DNA from: Allomyces macrogynus ATCC 38327 | Lineage: Eukaryota; Blastocladiomycota; Blastocladiomycetes; Blastocladiales; Blastocladiaceae | NCBI GenBank assembly: GCA_000151295.1 | Contig: GG745336.1 | Location: 1,333,124 to 1,380,953, forward strand | Direction of reading: 5' to 3' | Length of the DNA: 47,830 nt | Shown: piece after piece, positions 32,619 through 41,703 of the stretch | How the letters are laid out: each line of letters begins with the position of its first letter | How positions within the stretch are numbered: position 1 is the first letter of the stretch | Made by a program: the position numbers and the translations under genes | Notes under the pieces: generated by a model | What the model was told of the DNA's origin: nothing | The model's database searches: none | Seen by the model: the letters and a program-made list of their open reading frames with translations, nothing else

Positions 32619-33508
32619 CTAACTGCGCTTGGCCAGCTCCTTGGCCACGGCACGCTCAATATGCGCCTGCAACAAATTCCCGAGCGACGGCTTACTGCCC
32701 TCCGTCGCCGTCTCCTCGGCCTCGGGCGCGCTCCCCAGCATGCCCACGACCACGCGCTCGACGTACTTGCCGAGCATGTCGACCTCGACATTGACCGTGT
32801 CCCCAACCTTCTTGAGCGGCATGACCACATGCTCTTGCGTGTACGCGACAAGCATGATCGTGAACGTGCGCGCCGTGTCGTTCACGTCGCAGACGGTCAG
32901 GGACGTGCCGTCAAGCGCAACGTAGCCCTTGGGGATCAGGTACGGCAGGAGGGACCGGTCCGGCAGCGTGAATTCGAACCGCAGCGAGTTGACGTCGGGC
33001 GTGATCTTGGAAATGGTCGCGGTGCCGTCGACGTGGCCCTAAAATGTGGCACGGCGTGATCAGTGTGGGTTCCCTGCATGCGGGTCCCACGTAAGTCATG
33101 GCGGACTGTACCTGAACAAAGTGTCCACCGAACCGCGTGTGCGAGGTCCATGGCGCGCTCGAGGTTCACCTTGGCGCCGACTTGCAGCTTGCCGAGGTTC
33201 GTGCGCTGCAGGGTTTCCGGCGCGAGACCCGACCTTGAACGTCGACTCGGTGAAGGCCGTCACAGTCAGGCACGTTCCTGGTGGACAGCGGCGCGCGCGC
33301 ACGACGACCGTCAGTCCCATTTGTCTGGGATCATTCATTCAAGCGGAGAGCGTGCAGGACGCCTACCATTGACCGCAATACTGTCGCCCAAGTGGCAATC
33401 GCCGAGAATGGCCTCGGCGCCGCCAATCGTCATGGTCCAGCCGCCGTCCGTGTCGTGCTCAATGATCTCGGCGACATGGCCCATAATCTCGACAATGCCC
33501 GTGAACAT
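32619..33508 (-). CDS. RIB5: Riboflavin synthase
   Basis: Riboflavin synthase converts two 6,7-dimethyl-8-ribityllumazines to riboflavin plus the pyrimidine precursor, the last step of vitamin B2 synthesis. The start MFTGIVEIMGHVAEI is diagnostic. Exon 1 is 33508..33367. Exon 2 (33277..33112) reads TCLTVTAFTESTFKVG, LAPETLQRTNLGKLQVGAKV, then NLERAM and TRFGGHFVQ. Exon 3 (33038..32619) begins GHVDGTATISKITPD and holds the second lumazine-binding repeat, IPKGYVALDGTSLTVCDVND, ending AKRS and TAG. Introns are 33278..33366 and 33039..33111. Two one-base insertions in exon 2 (about 33228-33230 and 33134-33148) break the frame. Removing both gives 241 residues, the family length, and consistent splice phases. 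I take them as sequence errors, but an inactive gene is not excluded. Confidence 0.85.
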
Positions 33509-34079
33509 CTTGGTGGTGGTTGGTTGTTGAGGTTGTCGGAAGGGATGACAGTGCGGGGGTGTCGAGACTGCTGCAGCCGATCCGTCGTGATGCGTTGTTG
33601 GAGGAGCGCGGCGGCGTGGGGGGTGGTGCAGCGGATTTGTATTCCTCGTGCCAGGGGCCAGCGTGGTCGCGCGACTGTGCTCGCTGTCGTGGTGGGCGGG
33701 TCCATGGTGGTTGGAATGGCGGAAGATTCGGGGCGGGCGGGAACGGCTGTTTGTCAGGGGCATGCAGAATGACGGCGCGGCCTGGTGATCGCTGACATAC
33801 ACTCCACTGTACACGCGCCTGTTAGTTACTCGGCTTGGGCCCTGGCAAAGAAAAAGAGCAGCAACCGGTCAGGTGAGCCTGACGCGCAACAACCTCCCGC
33901 TTGGGCTCGCTTTCCGTGACGACAAGGCGGTGACAACGGCAGCAAGCACGGCGCGGACGACGACAGGACGCCGCAATCGCAGCGACAGCATCTGCAACGC
34001 AACGACGCTCTGACCGCATTCGACCCGGAACCGCATCCATCGCCAACCACCACCACCTTCGGCACCACCCACAATCACC
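33509..34079. promoter_or_regulatory. Divergent spacer, RIB5 / NUG1
   Basis: About 570 bp between diverging starts. No TATA box, and no FMN riboswitch-like fold that I can recognise. Only short frames with no domain. Confidence 0.35.
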
Positions 34080-35997
34080 ATGGGCAAGCGGCAACCCGCC
34101 CAGCAAAAGGCCAAGGCGCTCAACAAGACGCGCGAGGCCGATCGCAAGGCCAAGAAAAAGGACCCGAGCCTGCGGTCCAGTATGTTGCGCTTTGCACAAA
34201 TCGACTCCACCATGCGTTCCTCGAATCTGACCCCTTGCGCGCGCGCGTCTGAACAGAGGCGCGCAAGGACCCGGGCATCCCGAATCTCGCGCCGTTCAAG
34301 GCCAAGCTGCTCGCGCAGGCCGAGGAATCGCAGGCACAGCTCGCCGACAACAAGGCGCAACTGCGGCAAAGGCGACTGGCCATGCAGAAGGCGGCGCTGC
34401 GCACGGCCGCGGGTCATTTCGCCAGCGCGCCGCCCACAGCGGAAGAACCGCAGTGGCAGGAGCAGTCAACCAAGCAGTCGCAGGGCGCTTACTACCGCGA
34501 ATTCCAGAAAATCATGGAAAAGGCCGACGTGATCTTGCAGGTGCTCGATGCGCGCGACCCGATTGGCACGCGCGCTGTGCACGTCGAAAAAATGATTCTC
34601 GAGTCGGGTACGGGCAAGCGCGTGATATTGGTGCTCAACAAGGTGGATCTCGTGCCCAAGGACAACGTGCAGCAGTGGCTCGCGTATTTGCGGCATGAGT
34701 TCCCGACGATTGCGTTTAAGGCCAGCACGCAGGCGCAGCGCCGGAACTTGGGGCAGGGGAACGTGCGGATTGAGCATGCGACCGAGGCGATGCTGCAGTC
34801 GTCCGAGTCGATTGGTATTCTTCTTCGCTTTAGTTCCGTGCTTGACGCCCAGTGTGCCACAGTGCTCACCCCATTGCTGCTCATGTAGGTGCCGACATTC
34901 TCGTGAAGCTGCTGAAAAACTACTCGCGCAACCAGGACATCAAGACGTCGGTCACGGTCGGTGTGATCGGGTACCCGAACGTGGGCAAGTCGTCCTTGAT
35001 TAACTCGTTGAAACGCGCCAAGGTCTGCGGCATCGGCGCGACCCCGGGGCTCACCAAAGTCGTGCAAGAAATCCACCTCGACAAGAACATCAAGCTGCTC
35101 GACTGTCCCGGCATCGTCTTCTCACCCGAACGAGCCGACGCGACTTGGCAAGAACGCGCCGCCGTGCAATTGCGCAACTGCATGCGCGTCGAGTCGCTCG
35201 CGGACCCGATCACCCCCGTCGAACTGATCTTGACCCGTGCCGCACCCGCGACGCTCTGTGTGCTGTACGGGATCCCGCCGTTCAAATCGACCAACGAGTT
35301 CCTGTTTCATGTGGGCAAGGCGCGCGGCAAGTTGAAGCGCGGTGGGGTGCCGGACGTGGAGGACGCGGCGCGCGCCGTGTTGAACGACTGGAACCACGGC
35401 AAGATTCCGTACTATTCGGTCCCGCCGAAACGCGATTTGGGTGGCGGTGCCGCGATAGTTGACCAGTTTGCCGACCAGCTCGACTTGGACGCGGGGCTCG
35501 CATCGCTCATGTCCGAGCAGGAACTGGGCGCCGAGTTTGCGGCGCGACACGCGCAGGGCGGTATGGACGTGAGCGACGACGACGATGAGGACATGATGGA
35601 CGACGATGACGACGTCATGGACGAGGACGACGACGACGACAGCGACGATAGCGACGACGGCGCACCGTCTGACGCGATCGTGGTTCCGGATCTCGCATCG
35701 ACCGGTTCGCGCAAGCACGCGGCGCTCTTGCGCGCGGCCGAGAGCGAGGATAGTGGTGCTGCGCCGGGCCGCGCACGAAAGCAGATGATCATGACCGACG
35801 AGGAGGCCGCGCTCAACCCGCGCACCAACCAGCAGCGGCGTAAGCAGGCCAAGCAGGCGCGCAAGCTCGCGGCCAAGCTCGAGGGCAAGATGAGCGATAA
35901 CGTGCGCGCGTGGGTGCAGGGCGATGTCGACATGGATATGGATGAGGCGCCGGCCGACGCGAATGAGTTTGATTTCGGCGAGTTTGCGCGGATGTAA
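34080..35997 (+). CDS. NUG1: Nucleolar GTPase NUG1 (GNL3/nucleostemin family)
   Basis: This circularly permuted GTPase is needed for 60S subunit maturation and export. Exons are 34080..34179, 34257..34814 and 34889..35997, giving 588 residues with no frame break. The basic N-terminus MGKRQPAQQKAKALNKTRE, then KARKDPGIPNLAPFKAKLLA, is the family's nucleolar and RNA-binding region. The GTPase motifs come in permuted order: DARDP (131-135), G4 NKVDLVP (from 161), G1 GYPNVGKSS (247-255), a TPGLTK G2 segment, and G3 DCPG (291-294). GIPPFKSTNEFLFHVGKARG and the following helices form the RNA-binding domain typical of the family. The C-terminus has a long Asp-rich tract (about 35570-35660) and a Lys/Arg-rich segment, both common in nucleolar proteins. 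An AATAAA signal lies 76 bp after the stop. Confidence 0.92.
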
Positions 35998-36073
35998 GAC
36001 GGCAGGCGTCGTGTCGCGGCCTGGGTTGGACGGTCGATTTCGGTTTCGTTGTTCTCGGTGTGTCTTTTTGCTC

Positions 36074-36079
36074 AATAAA
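36074..36079 (+). terminator. Polyadenylation signal of NUG1
   Basis: AATAAA, 76 bp downstream of the NUG1 stop at 35997, on the coding strand and ahead of the next gene's 5' UTR. Confidence 0.5.
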
Positions 36080-36329
36080 CAGTACCCTCTCCACCGGGCG
36101 TTGTTGCGGTGCGGCCGCGTCTTCGTCGGCAAAGTGAGAGAGCCGGGCAGCGGCAGTTTTGTGATCAGAAACAGATGGGCGGAAGGGACCGGAAAACTCG
36201 ACACGTTGCGACTTGCAGCCTCACTTCGAAAAGCCTGCCAACCGCTGCTCTCTCTCTCTCTCATCTCTCCCAGCAACACTTCACCATCTTGCACCGAGAA
36301 GCGACGACGAGTGAAAGCACTCGAGCGAG

Positions 36330-36375
36330 AGCAGCAGCAGCAGCAGCAGCACGAGCAGCAGCAATACGAGCAGCG
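36330..36375 (+). repeat. CAG/AGC tract in the presumed 5' UTR of the CobS-like gene
   Basis: About seven uninterrupted AGC units followed by interrupted ones, 45-90 bp upstream of the ATG at 36421. No coding frame from this tract leads into the gene without a stop that I can see. Confidence 0.6.
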
Positions 36376-36420
36376 CGGTAGTCCAGGCCGCAACACCTTT
36401 ACTTATCACAAACCAGCACC

Positions 36421-37683
36421 ATGGGTCGTAAAAAAGCCGGCAGCAAGGCCAAGTCAGCTAGTCCCGCAATGGTCCAGGATGTCACGGAGCGCCCGGACAG
36501 TGCGGTCAGCGCGCCCGTCGTCGAGGAGGACCCGTTTGCGCCGCCCGTCAAGACGGACCGTGGCGACCTGAACCGCTATCTCAACGAGCAGATCCCCGAC
36601 AGTGTGCTGAACGGCATGTCTTTTTGGATGCACGAGTACCAAGCGTTTTTGACGGGCATCATGTTCTTTACGCGGCTGCCGTGCCCAACGTGGGTACGTG
36701 CGATGCGCCGCTGTGTAGTGATCAAGTGAAAACGCACGACATGTGGCTGATAATGACGACCCTCGCATACCAGGTCGACCATAACCTGTACTGGATCTCG
36801 CAAAGCACCGTCTACTTCCCGCTGATCGGTACCAACGCGCTCTTACCCTCGCCCGGGCCCACTCCCTCCACCATCTTACCTCCCGCTCGAACCTTTCTCA
36901 CACCATTTCACCAGGCGTCATCGTCGGCTTGTTCGGCACGATTGCGTACAAGTTTGCCGCCTTCCTGTGGCACCCAACGATCGGCGTTCTCTTTTCGACC
37001 CTCGCGACCGTCTGGCTCACCGGCGCCTTCCACGAGGACGGTGTCGCCGATTGCTTTGACGCATTTGGCGGCGGATGGGGTAAAGCCGAGATCTTGCGCA
37101 TCATGCGCGACTCGCGTCTTGGCACCTACGGGTGCATCGGGCTCGTCTTGGTCCTCGGCGCGAAACTGTCGGGCCTGAACTTGTTGCTCGGTGGGCTCAC
37201 GCCCGTGACGACGCCGGTCATGGTCTTGTCGCCGATGGTGCTTGTGGCGGGGCATGTCATGTACGTATTTTTTCCCCGCAACGACTCAGTCCTAGGCGCT
37301 GACACGTAAAATGTAGGGGCCGGTGGGCGTGCGTCTACCTCCTCTACGCACACCCGTACATGGACGACGCCGCGCAATCCGCACCGGGCAAGCACTTTGT
37401 CCTGTACGTGACCCCCATCCGGCTCGTGGTTGGGACCGTGACGGCGTTTGCGTTCACGGCGTGGGCGCTGCAGGGTTCGCTCTACCATCTCGCGCTCGTC
37501 TGGGTGCTCGGTATGGCCACGACGATTGCCGCGGGCCGGTACATTGTCTCGATTTTGGACGGCGTGATTGGTGATTCGTTGGGTGCGGCGAACCAAATTG
37601 TGGAAGTGGTCACATACCTCGCGCTCGCGGTGCGGCCGCTGGATGTGGTTGCGGCCGAGTTGGTGGCGGTGGTTGGGCTGTGA
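36421..37683 (+). CDS. CobS-family adenosylcobinamide-GDP ribazoletransferase
   Basis: Bacterial CobS, an integral membrane enzyme, joins adenosylcobinamide-GDP to alpha-ribazole (or its phosphate), releasing GMP and giving cobalamin (or its phosphate). Four exons (36421..36693, 36774..36828, 36915..37260, 37317..37683) give 346 residues in perfect frame. After a 70-residue hydrophilic extension, CobS motifs come in the family order: FFTRLPCPTW (82-91), FPLIG (106-110), TGAFHEDGVADCFDAFGGG (145-163) with the conserved acidic cluster, EILRIMRDSRLGTYG (168-182), GRWACVYLLYAHPY (from 226), and GDSLGAANQ (310-318) before the last membrane helix. Introns are 80, 86 and 56 bp; two fall inside CobS motifs, so this is a nuclear gene and not bacterial contamination. 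No other cobalamin gene is in the window. The catalytic motifs look intact. The physiological role is an inference: lower-ligand attachment or remodelling of scavenged corrinoids. Confidence 0.85.
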
Positions 37684-37912
37684 GTGGGGTGGAGGAGGGT
37701 GGGGAGTGCTTGCGTTGCGCCAGTGTTTAGCGGATAGCAAAATGAATCTTGTATAGAGAGCGTGTTGTATCAAATCACGACAACAGCGAGGGGGAAACGA
37801 AACACACGGGGAGCAAACAAGGTCTACACAACAACAAAACCTTCTCGTGCCGCGTCGCACAGTGACACGGCACAACGGGGCCGGGAAAACAACAATTCTG
37901 GACGCGAATCTT

Positions 37913-39306
37913 CTACTCGGCGCGCACCGGCACCGGCGGGACCGGCACCTCCGTCCACGCCTCTGCAGCCCGCGGGGACACGGGCGCATCAATCTTTTGG
38001 GAAAACCCCGGACAATCCGTAAAAGATCGGTCGGTTCCCGGGTTCCCCCTTCGGGGGGGCGCCCCCCGGGGGGGGCGGGGCCCCGCGGGTGGGCGCGGGC
38101 CCCGCGGCAGGCGGCCACAGCGCAAGTGCGCGGTCCGTATCCACATCCGGATCGACCCACGCAGGCATCATCGAGTCCGGGCGCTGAATCGTCCCTTGGG
38201 TCGCGTCCGTCAAACCGGCGACAGACCACAGCGACGTACGCGGGTTGGTCGCGGCGGCCGAGACGCGTTTGGCCGTTCCCGCCGTCACTGCAACGGGGGA
38301 CACGGGCGGCGCGTTGTTATTCTCAAGTTCGAACGCCAGCGGCGGGAGTTTCGGCGCGACCATGGGCACGGGCGGGACGGGCGGAGCGGGCAACGGCAAT
38401 CGACGATCCGCGCGGCGAAACGCTGTTCACCAGACTCCCACCTTCGTACGCGGTGGTCGCAGTGGTCGCGGTCGTGACCGTCGACGACGACACGCACGAC
38501 GCGCCATCGCCCCACGTCGACCGCACGTTTCGAACCGTCAGTGCGCGGCGCGGGACGGCCAGTGTCGCCTTTGGCGCCGAGGGCGTATCGGGCACAACGA
38601 CGCGAGGGGTCAGCCCAACGTCCGACGCGGACGGTGCCCATGCGGGGGCCCACGTGACGGATTGCACGGATTCGAGTGTTGAACGCTTGAGTGCGCGGTC
38701 GACGGAGGCGAGGAACGTGGGGGAGGGCGCGGCGCGCGCGCCCGGACTGGTTGGGGTCGTCGACCCCGTGCGGGGGACGGTGCCATTGTTCTCGTCGTCG
38801 GCGGACCGCTGGCCAAGGAGGGTGCGGATCGACCGCGCAACCGTGTGCCACCGGCCAGTCGACAGCTTGGACGACTTGGTGGAGGTCGACAGGTTCGACC
38901 GGACCGACCGCGGCAGGGACGGCGGGTTGGCCGACGCGGGGGTCCCAGGCGACGCAGGCGGGGCCGTCGTATCGGCCGCACGCCGCTGCTTGTTGCGGCG
39001 CGCGACGGTCACGCCGAGCGCGACGAGGCCAATCACGACCGCGGGGACAACGACAGCGAGGGCGAGGACGGCGGGCGTCGAGAGCGCCGCGCCCGAGGCG
39101 GCCGTGGACGCGCCGAGCGTCGCGGTCGGGGTCGGATCGACGGCGCCGCCGGCCGCGGCCTGCAAGTTACGCGCGCCGTTCGAATTCGATGCAGGCCAGA
39201 CGGTCGCGGTCGGGTCCGTTGTGGCGGTCACGGCCGCGGGCACGGGGACCACCGTCGCGGCGGGCACCCCGTCAGCGCGGCGCACGAGCGTGTATCGGGG
39301 CGACAT
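37913..39306 (-). CDS. Orphan single-pass membrane protein, Ala/Thr/Pro-rich
   Basis: No family is recognised. The ATG at 39306 (MSPRYTLVRRADG) opens an Ala/Thr/Pro-rich, probably O-glycosylated outer region. One membrane segment follows, VLALAVVVPAVVIGLVALGV (about residues 80-99), then a basic stop-transfer ARRNKQRR. The cytosolic part is Ser/Thr/Pro-rich (SLPRSVRSNLSTSTKSSKLS). The frame breaks at about 38400-38412, after which a good reading continues as APKLPPLAFELENNNAPPVS and SLWSVAGLTDATQGTIQRPD. It breaks again inside the GC palindromic tract (38041-38110), after which SFTDCPGFSQKIDAPVSPRA leads to a TGA at 37913. Removing one base at each break gives 463 residues. No signal peptide is present at this start. 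The topology resembles the orphan at 27353, but I see no clear sequence similarity between them. Confidence 0.55.
38041..38110. repeat. Extreme GC palindromic tract
   Basis: About 70 bp with almost no A or T. It contains runs of five to eight C or G and perfect palindromes such as ggggggcgcccccc and cggggccccg. It lies within the 3' coding part of the minus-strand orphan, exactly where the reading frame changes. Confidence 0.8.
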
Positions 39307-40413
39307 GGTGGACGAGGACCGAGGGAGTACGGGCGGGGATCACGACGCGCGTGTCGGTGATCGAGTTTGGTTCGTTGGGGGTTGTTGTTGCACGAGTGGC
39401 GACAGCCGGTGCAGGATTTGTCTTGCCGAGCACGTGCGCGTTCGTCAAAAGAAGTGGCACCACCAAACCAACCGGCCTCCCACCAGTGCACGGCGGGCCG
39501 AATTCGGTTTTCACGAGAGGGTCGGAGCGTGGAGCGCGCAGCAGAGGTGCCGAGGCATTCGTCGGCCAGCGTGCAACGGCGGGCAGCGGGTCGCTTGCAG
39601 GCGCGTGGGGCTGCTCGAGAGTGTCGTCAAAGTGATAGGCCGCAGGAAAATTGGCCAGTTGCGCCGATCCAGTCTATGGCGCCGGGATGGGCGCGTGGAT
39701 TGCGGGCAGAGGCGCGGCAGCGCGGGCAATGGTGGGCCGTCTATGGGGTGTGGGGGTCCCGGGGAGTGGTCGCGGTCGTCGACAGTGGTTGCGGCTGTTG
39801 AGCCCGCGTTGCGTTGGTCATGAAGCATGAATTGGCCATGAAACGTGAGATGGGCCACCGTTAACACATCTCGATATTTGTGATATTTCCGGCATCGTCA
39901 CAGATCCTCGCCCAGAATGAACACGACGCGCGCAAGCGACATGCATAAGTGAAGAAGAATGCAACAAATGTCTGCCCTGCTCGGACCCACGTAAGTGTGG
40001 CAGCGTCGTCGCCAACATCCAGCAACAGGCTTGTTTCTGGCCCGTGGTCCGAAGATTGACGGGCCAAGATCCTTGCGAAATACGGTGGAGAAGCCGCGGA
40101 GGAATCAAACGGCGCGTTGGACGCGCGGGAGGGGTGCGTGGTCAGAGATTGGCGGTCTGATTCAGTCTGGTTCCGTGAGACGGCGTCCACGGCCGCCGTC
40201 TCCTCAAAAAATATGACGGGTCGTCGTCATCAAGTAGCACGGGCCTCACGAATGCCTTGCTGTCCTGGCATCGGGTGTCCCTCCTCGACGGTGCTGCCGC
40301 TCAGAGAACCACGCAGGCACACCATCTATTCACGCCGCTCTACCCCGGCCTCCCAACGCACGCACACAACTAATACCCGACGGCCCCTGACCAGGCCGAA
40401 CCCAACCGCTCCG
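39307..40413. other. Intergenic between orphan membrane gene and F-box gene
   Basis: The promoter of the orphan membrane gene (39307 upward) and the 3' region of the F-box gene lie here. Frames around 39860-40190 have no recognisable domain. No repeats or RNA genes seen. Confidence 0.35.
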
Positions 40414-41703
40414 CTACGCTTCCATCGGATCCGCGGCGGTACACCGCGCACACAAGCTCCCCTGCCGTACGGCGCCATCATTCCAGCACGCCCAGCAGTA
40501 CCCGACACCACACCGCGGACACGCCCAGCCTTGGTAACACGCGCTACAATTCGCAAGCGCCTTGCGATGCTGCGGGCAATAAAAGTACCCGAGCCCGCCA
40601 TCAGCGCGGATCGGGATCATCGTACTTTCATCAAACATGGGTCCACCCGGCTGCGCGTCCGGATTCGCCGCGGCCCACGCGCGCATGGCCGCTACGGGCA
40701 CGACCAAGGAGGTGGAGGACGGCGGCGGCGGGAAATCGACGGGCACCCACGGAACCGCGTGCAGGCGGCACCGCGAGCAGACGCGCGCGAGGAATGCGTC
40801 GGTCGCGCAGGTACTGCAGTCGCAGTTGAGCGAGTCGTCTTCGCACTCGGGACAAATGTCGACGGGCGCGTTACAGTGCCGGCATGCCAGCGGGCTCGGG
40901 ATCACTTGGTGGCACGGCGTGCACAGTTGCACATCTGGGACTTGGATGCCGGCAGAGCGGAGCGTTACGGCCAGGTCGGCCGTGAGCACGTCGGTCTCGT
41001 CGAGGTAGACGCGCTCGATGCGCGGGAGTGCTGGCATGTAGGTCGGTGCGATGGAAGTGGTCGCTGCGGGGACGGGCAACGGGGTCGCGGGTGCGAGCCA
41101 CGCGAGAAGCTGGTGGCCGACCGACTCGGGCTCGCCACCGTCGACAGATTGCTGCGCGGGCGACGCGGCCACGTGCAGTTCAAAGCACCGCACAAGCGAC
41201 ACTGCACGGGCGCTCGGGAATGCGCGCACAATGTCTCGCGCCGCGTGGGCAATGGGCGTGTCCGAGAGGTTGACGACGGTCACGGCCGTTCGCCACGGCG
41301 CGTACGCGGTCGCGAGCAAGAACCTCAGTACGCGAAAATCGTAGACCATGTGCGACGGTGAACTGGCAGCCTCGGCGGCCATGATCACCAGCGGTGACGG
41401 GGGCAGCACCACGTCACGCAGCACGAATACACGCCATGGAAGCCGCGTCCGGAACAGAAGTGCAGCGCGAATGGCGCGACATGTCGGCGCGAGAGCGAGT
41501 AGCAGCGTGCGCCAGTCGATGTAGCTGCCGATATGTCCGAGCAGCTCGCATGGCAAGTCGTCGAGCCTTGGGCGACGCGGCGGGTGGTGGTGGTGGTGGT
41601 GATGATGATGGCGATGATAAGGGTTGTGCTGGTGCTGGTGTGCGGGCGGCGGCAGCGTTGCGGCAAGCGGCGCGCTGATAGCGCCGGGCGCGAGCGGGTC
41701 CAT
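40414..41703 (-). CDS. F-box protein with His tract and two Cys-rich clusters
   Basis: The start at 41703 (MDPLAPGAISAPLA) gives 429 residues in one exon, ending at a TAG. A His-rich N-terminus includes nine consecutive His. It is followed by LDDLPCELLGHIGSYIDWRT and LLLALAPTCRAIRAALLF, a good F-box fold (L-P-x-E-L-L ... C-R). F-box proteins recruit substrates to SCF ubiquitin ligases. The middle has leucine-rich-like segments (AVTVVNLSDTPIAHAARDIV and ARAVSLVRCFELHVAAS). The C-terminus carries two Cys clusters, CTPCHQVIPSPLACRHC with CPECEDDSLNCDCSTC, and YCPQHRKALANCSACYQGWA with CPRCGVGYCWACW ... CARC. Both look able to bind zinc. I know no family with exactly this combination. Confidence 0.72.
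   Translation of the reverse strand: MDPLAPGAISAPLAATLPPPAHQHQHNPYHRHHHHHHHHHPPRRPRLDDLPCELLGHIGSYIDWRTLLLALAPTCRAIRAALLFRTRLPWRVFVLRDVVLPPSPLVIMAAEAASSPSHMVYDFRVLRFLLATAYAPWRTAVTVVNLSDTPIAHAARDIVRAFPSARAVSLVRCFELHVAASPAQQSVDGGEPESVGHQLLAWLAPATPLPVPAATTSIAPTYMPALPRIERVYLDETDVLTADLAVTLRSAGIQVPDVQLCTPCHQVIPSPLACRHCNAPVDICPECEDDSLNCDCSTCATDAFLARVCSRCRLHAVPWVPVDFPPPPSSTSLVVPVAAMRAWAAANPDAQPGGPMFDESTMIPIRADGGLGYFYCPQHRKALANCSACYQGWACPRCGVGYCWACWNDGAVRQGSLCARCTAADPMEA
41583..41610 (-). repeat. His-codon tract
   Basis: A run of CAC/CAT codons on the minus strand encodes nine His in the F-box protein. Both codons are used, so this is not a pure trinucleotide expansion. Confidence 0.8.

Noticed and set aside
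36421..37683. Bacterial contamination as the source of the CobS-like gene
   Set aside because: Three phase-consistent introns with GTAC donors like its neighbours, on a contig with eukaryotic genes on both sides.
1..39306. Programmed +1 frameshifting as an explanation for the frame breaks
   Set aside because: The breaks need bases removed in some genes and added in others, share no slippery motif and cluster beside homopolymers, GC tracts and the gap. Indel errors fit better.
37847..39823. 658-codon plus-strand frame
   Set aside because: Antisense to the orphan membrane protein, rich in Arg/Gly as expected from GC-rich antisense; no domain. The minus strand has a convincing membrane segment.
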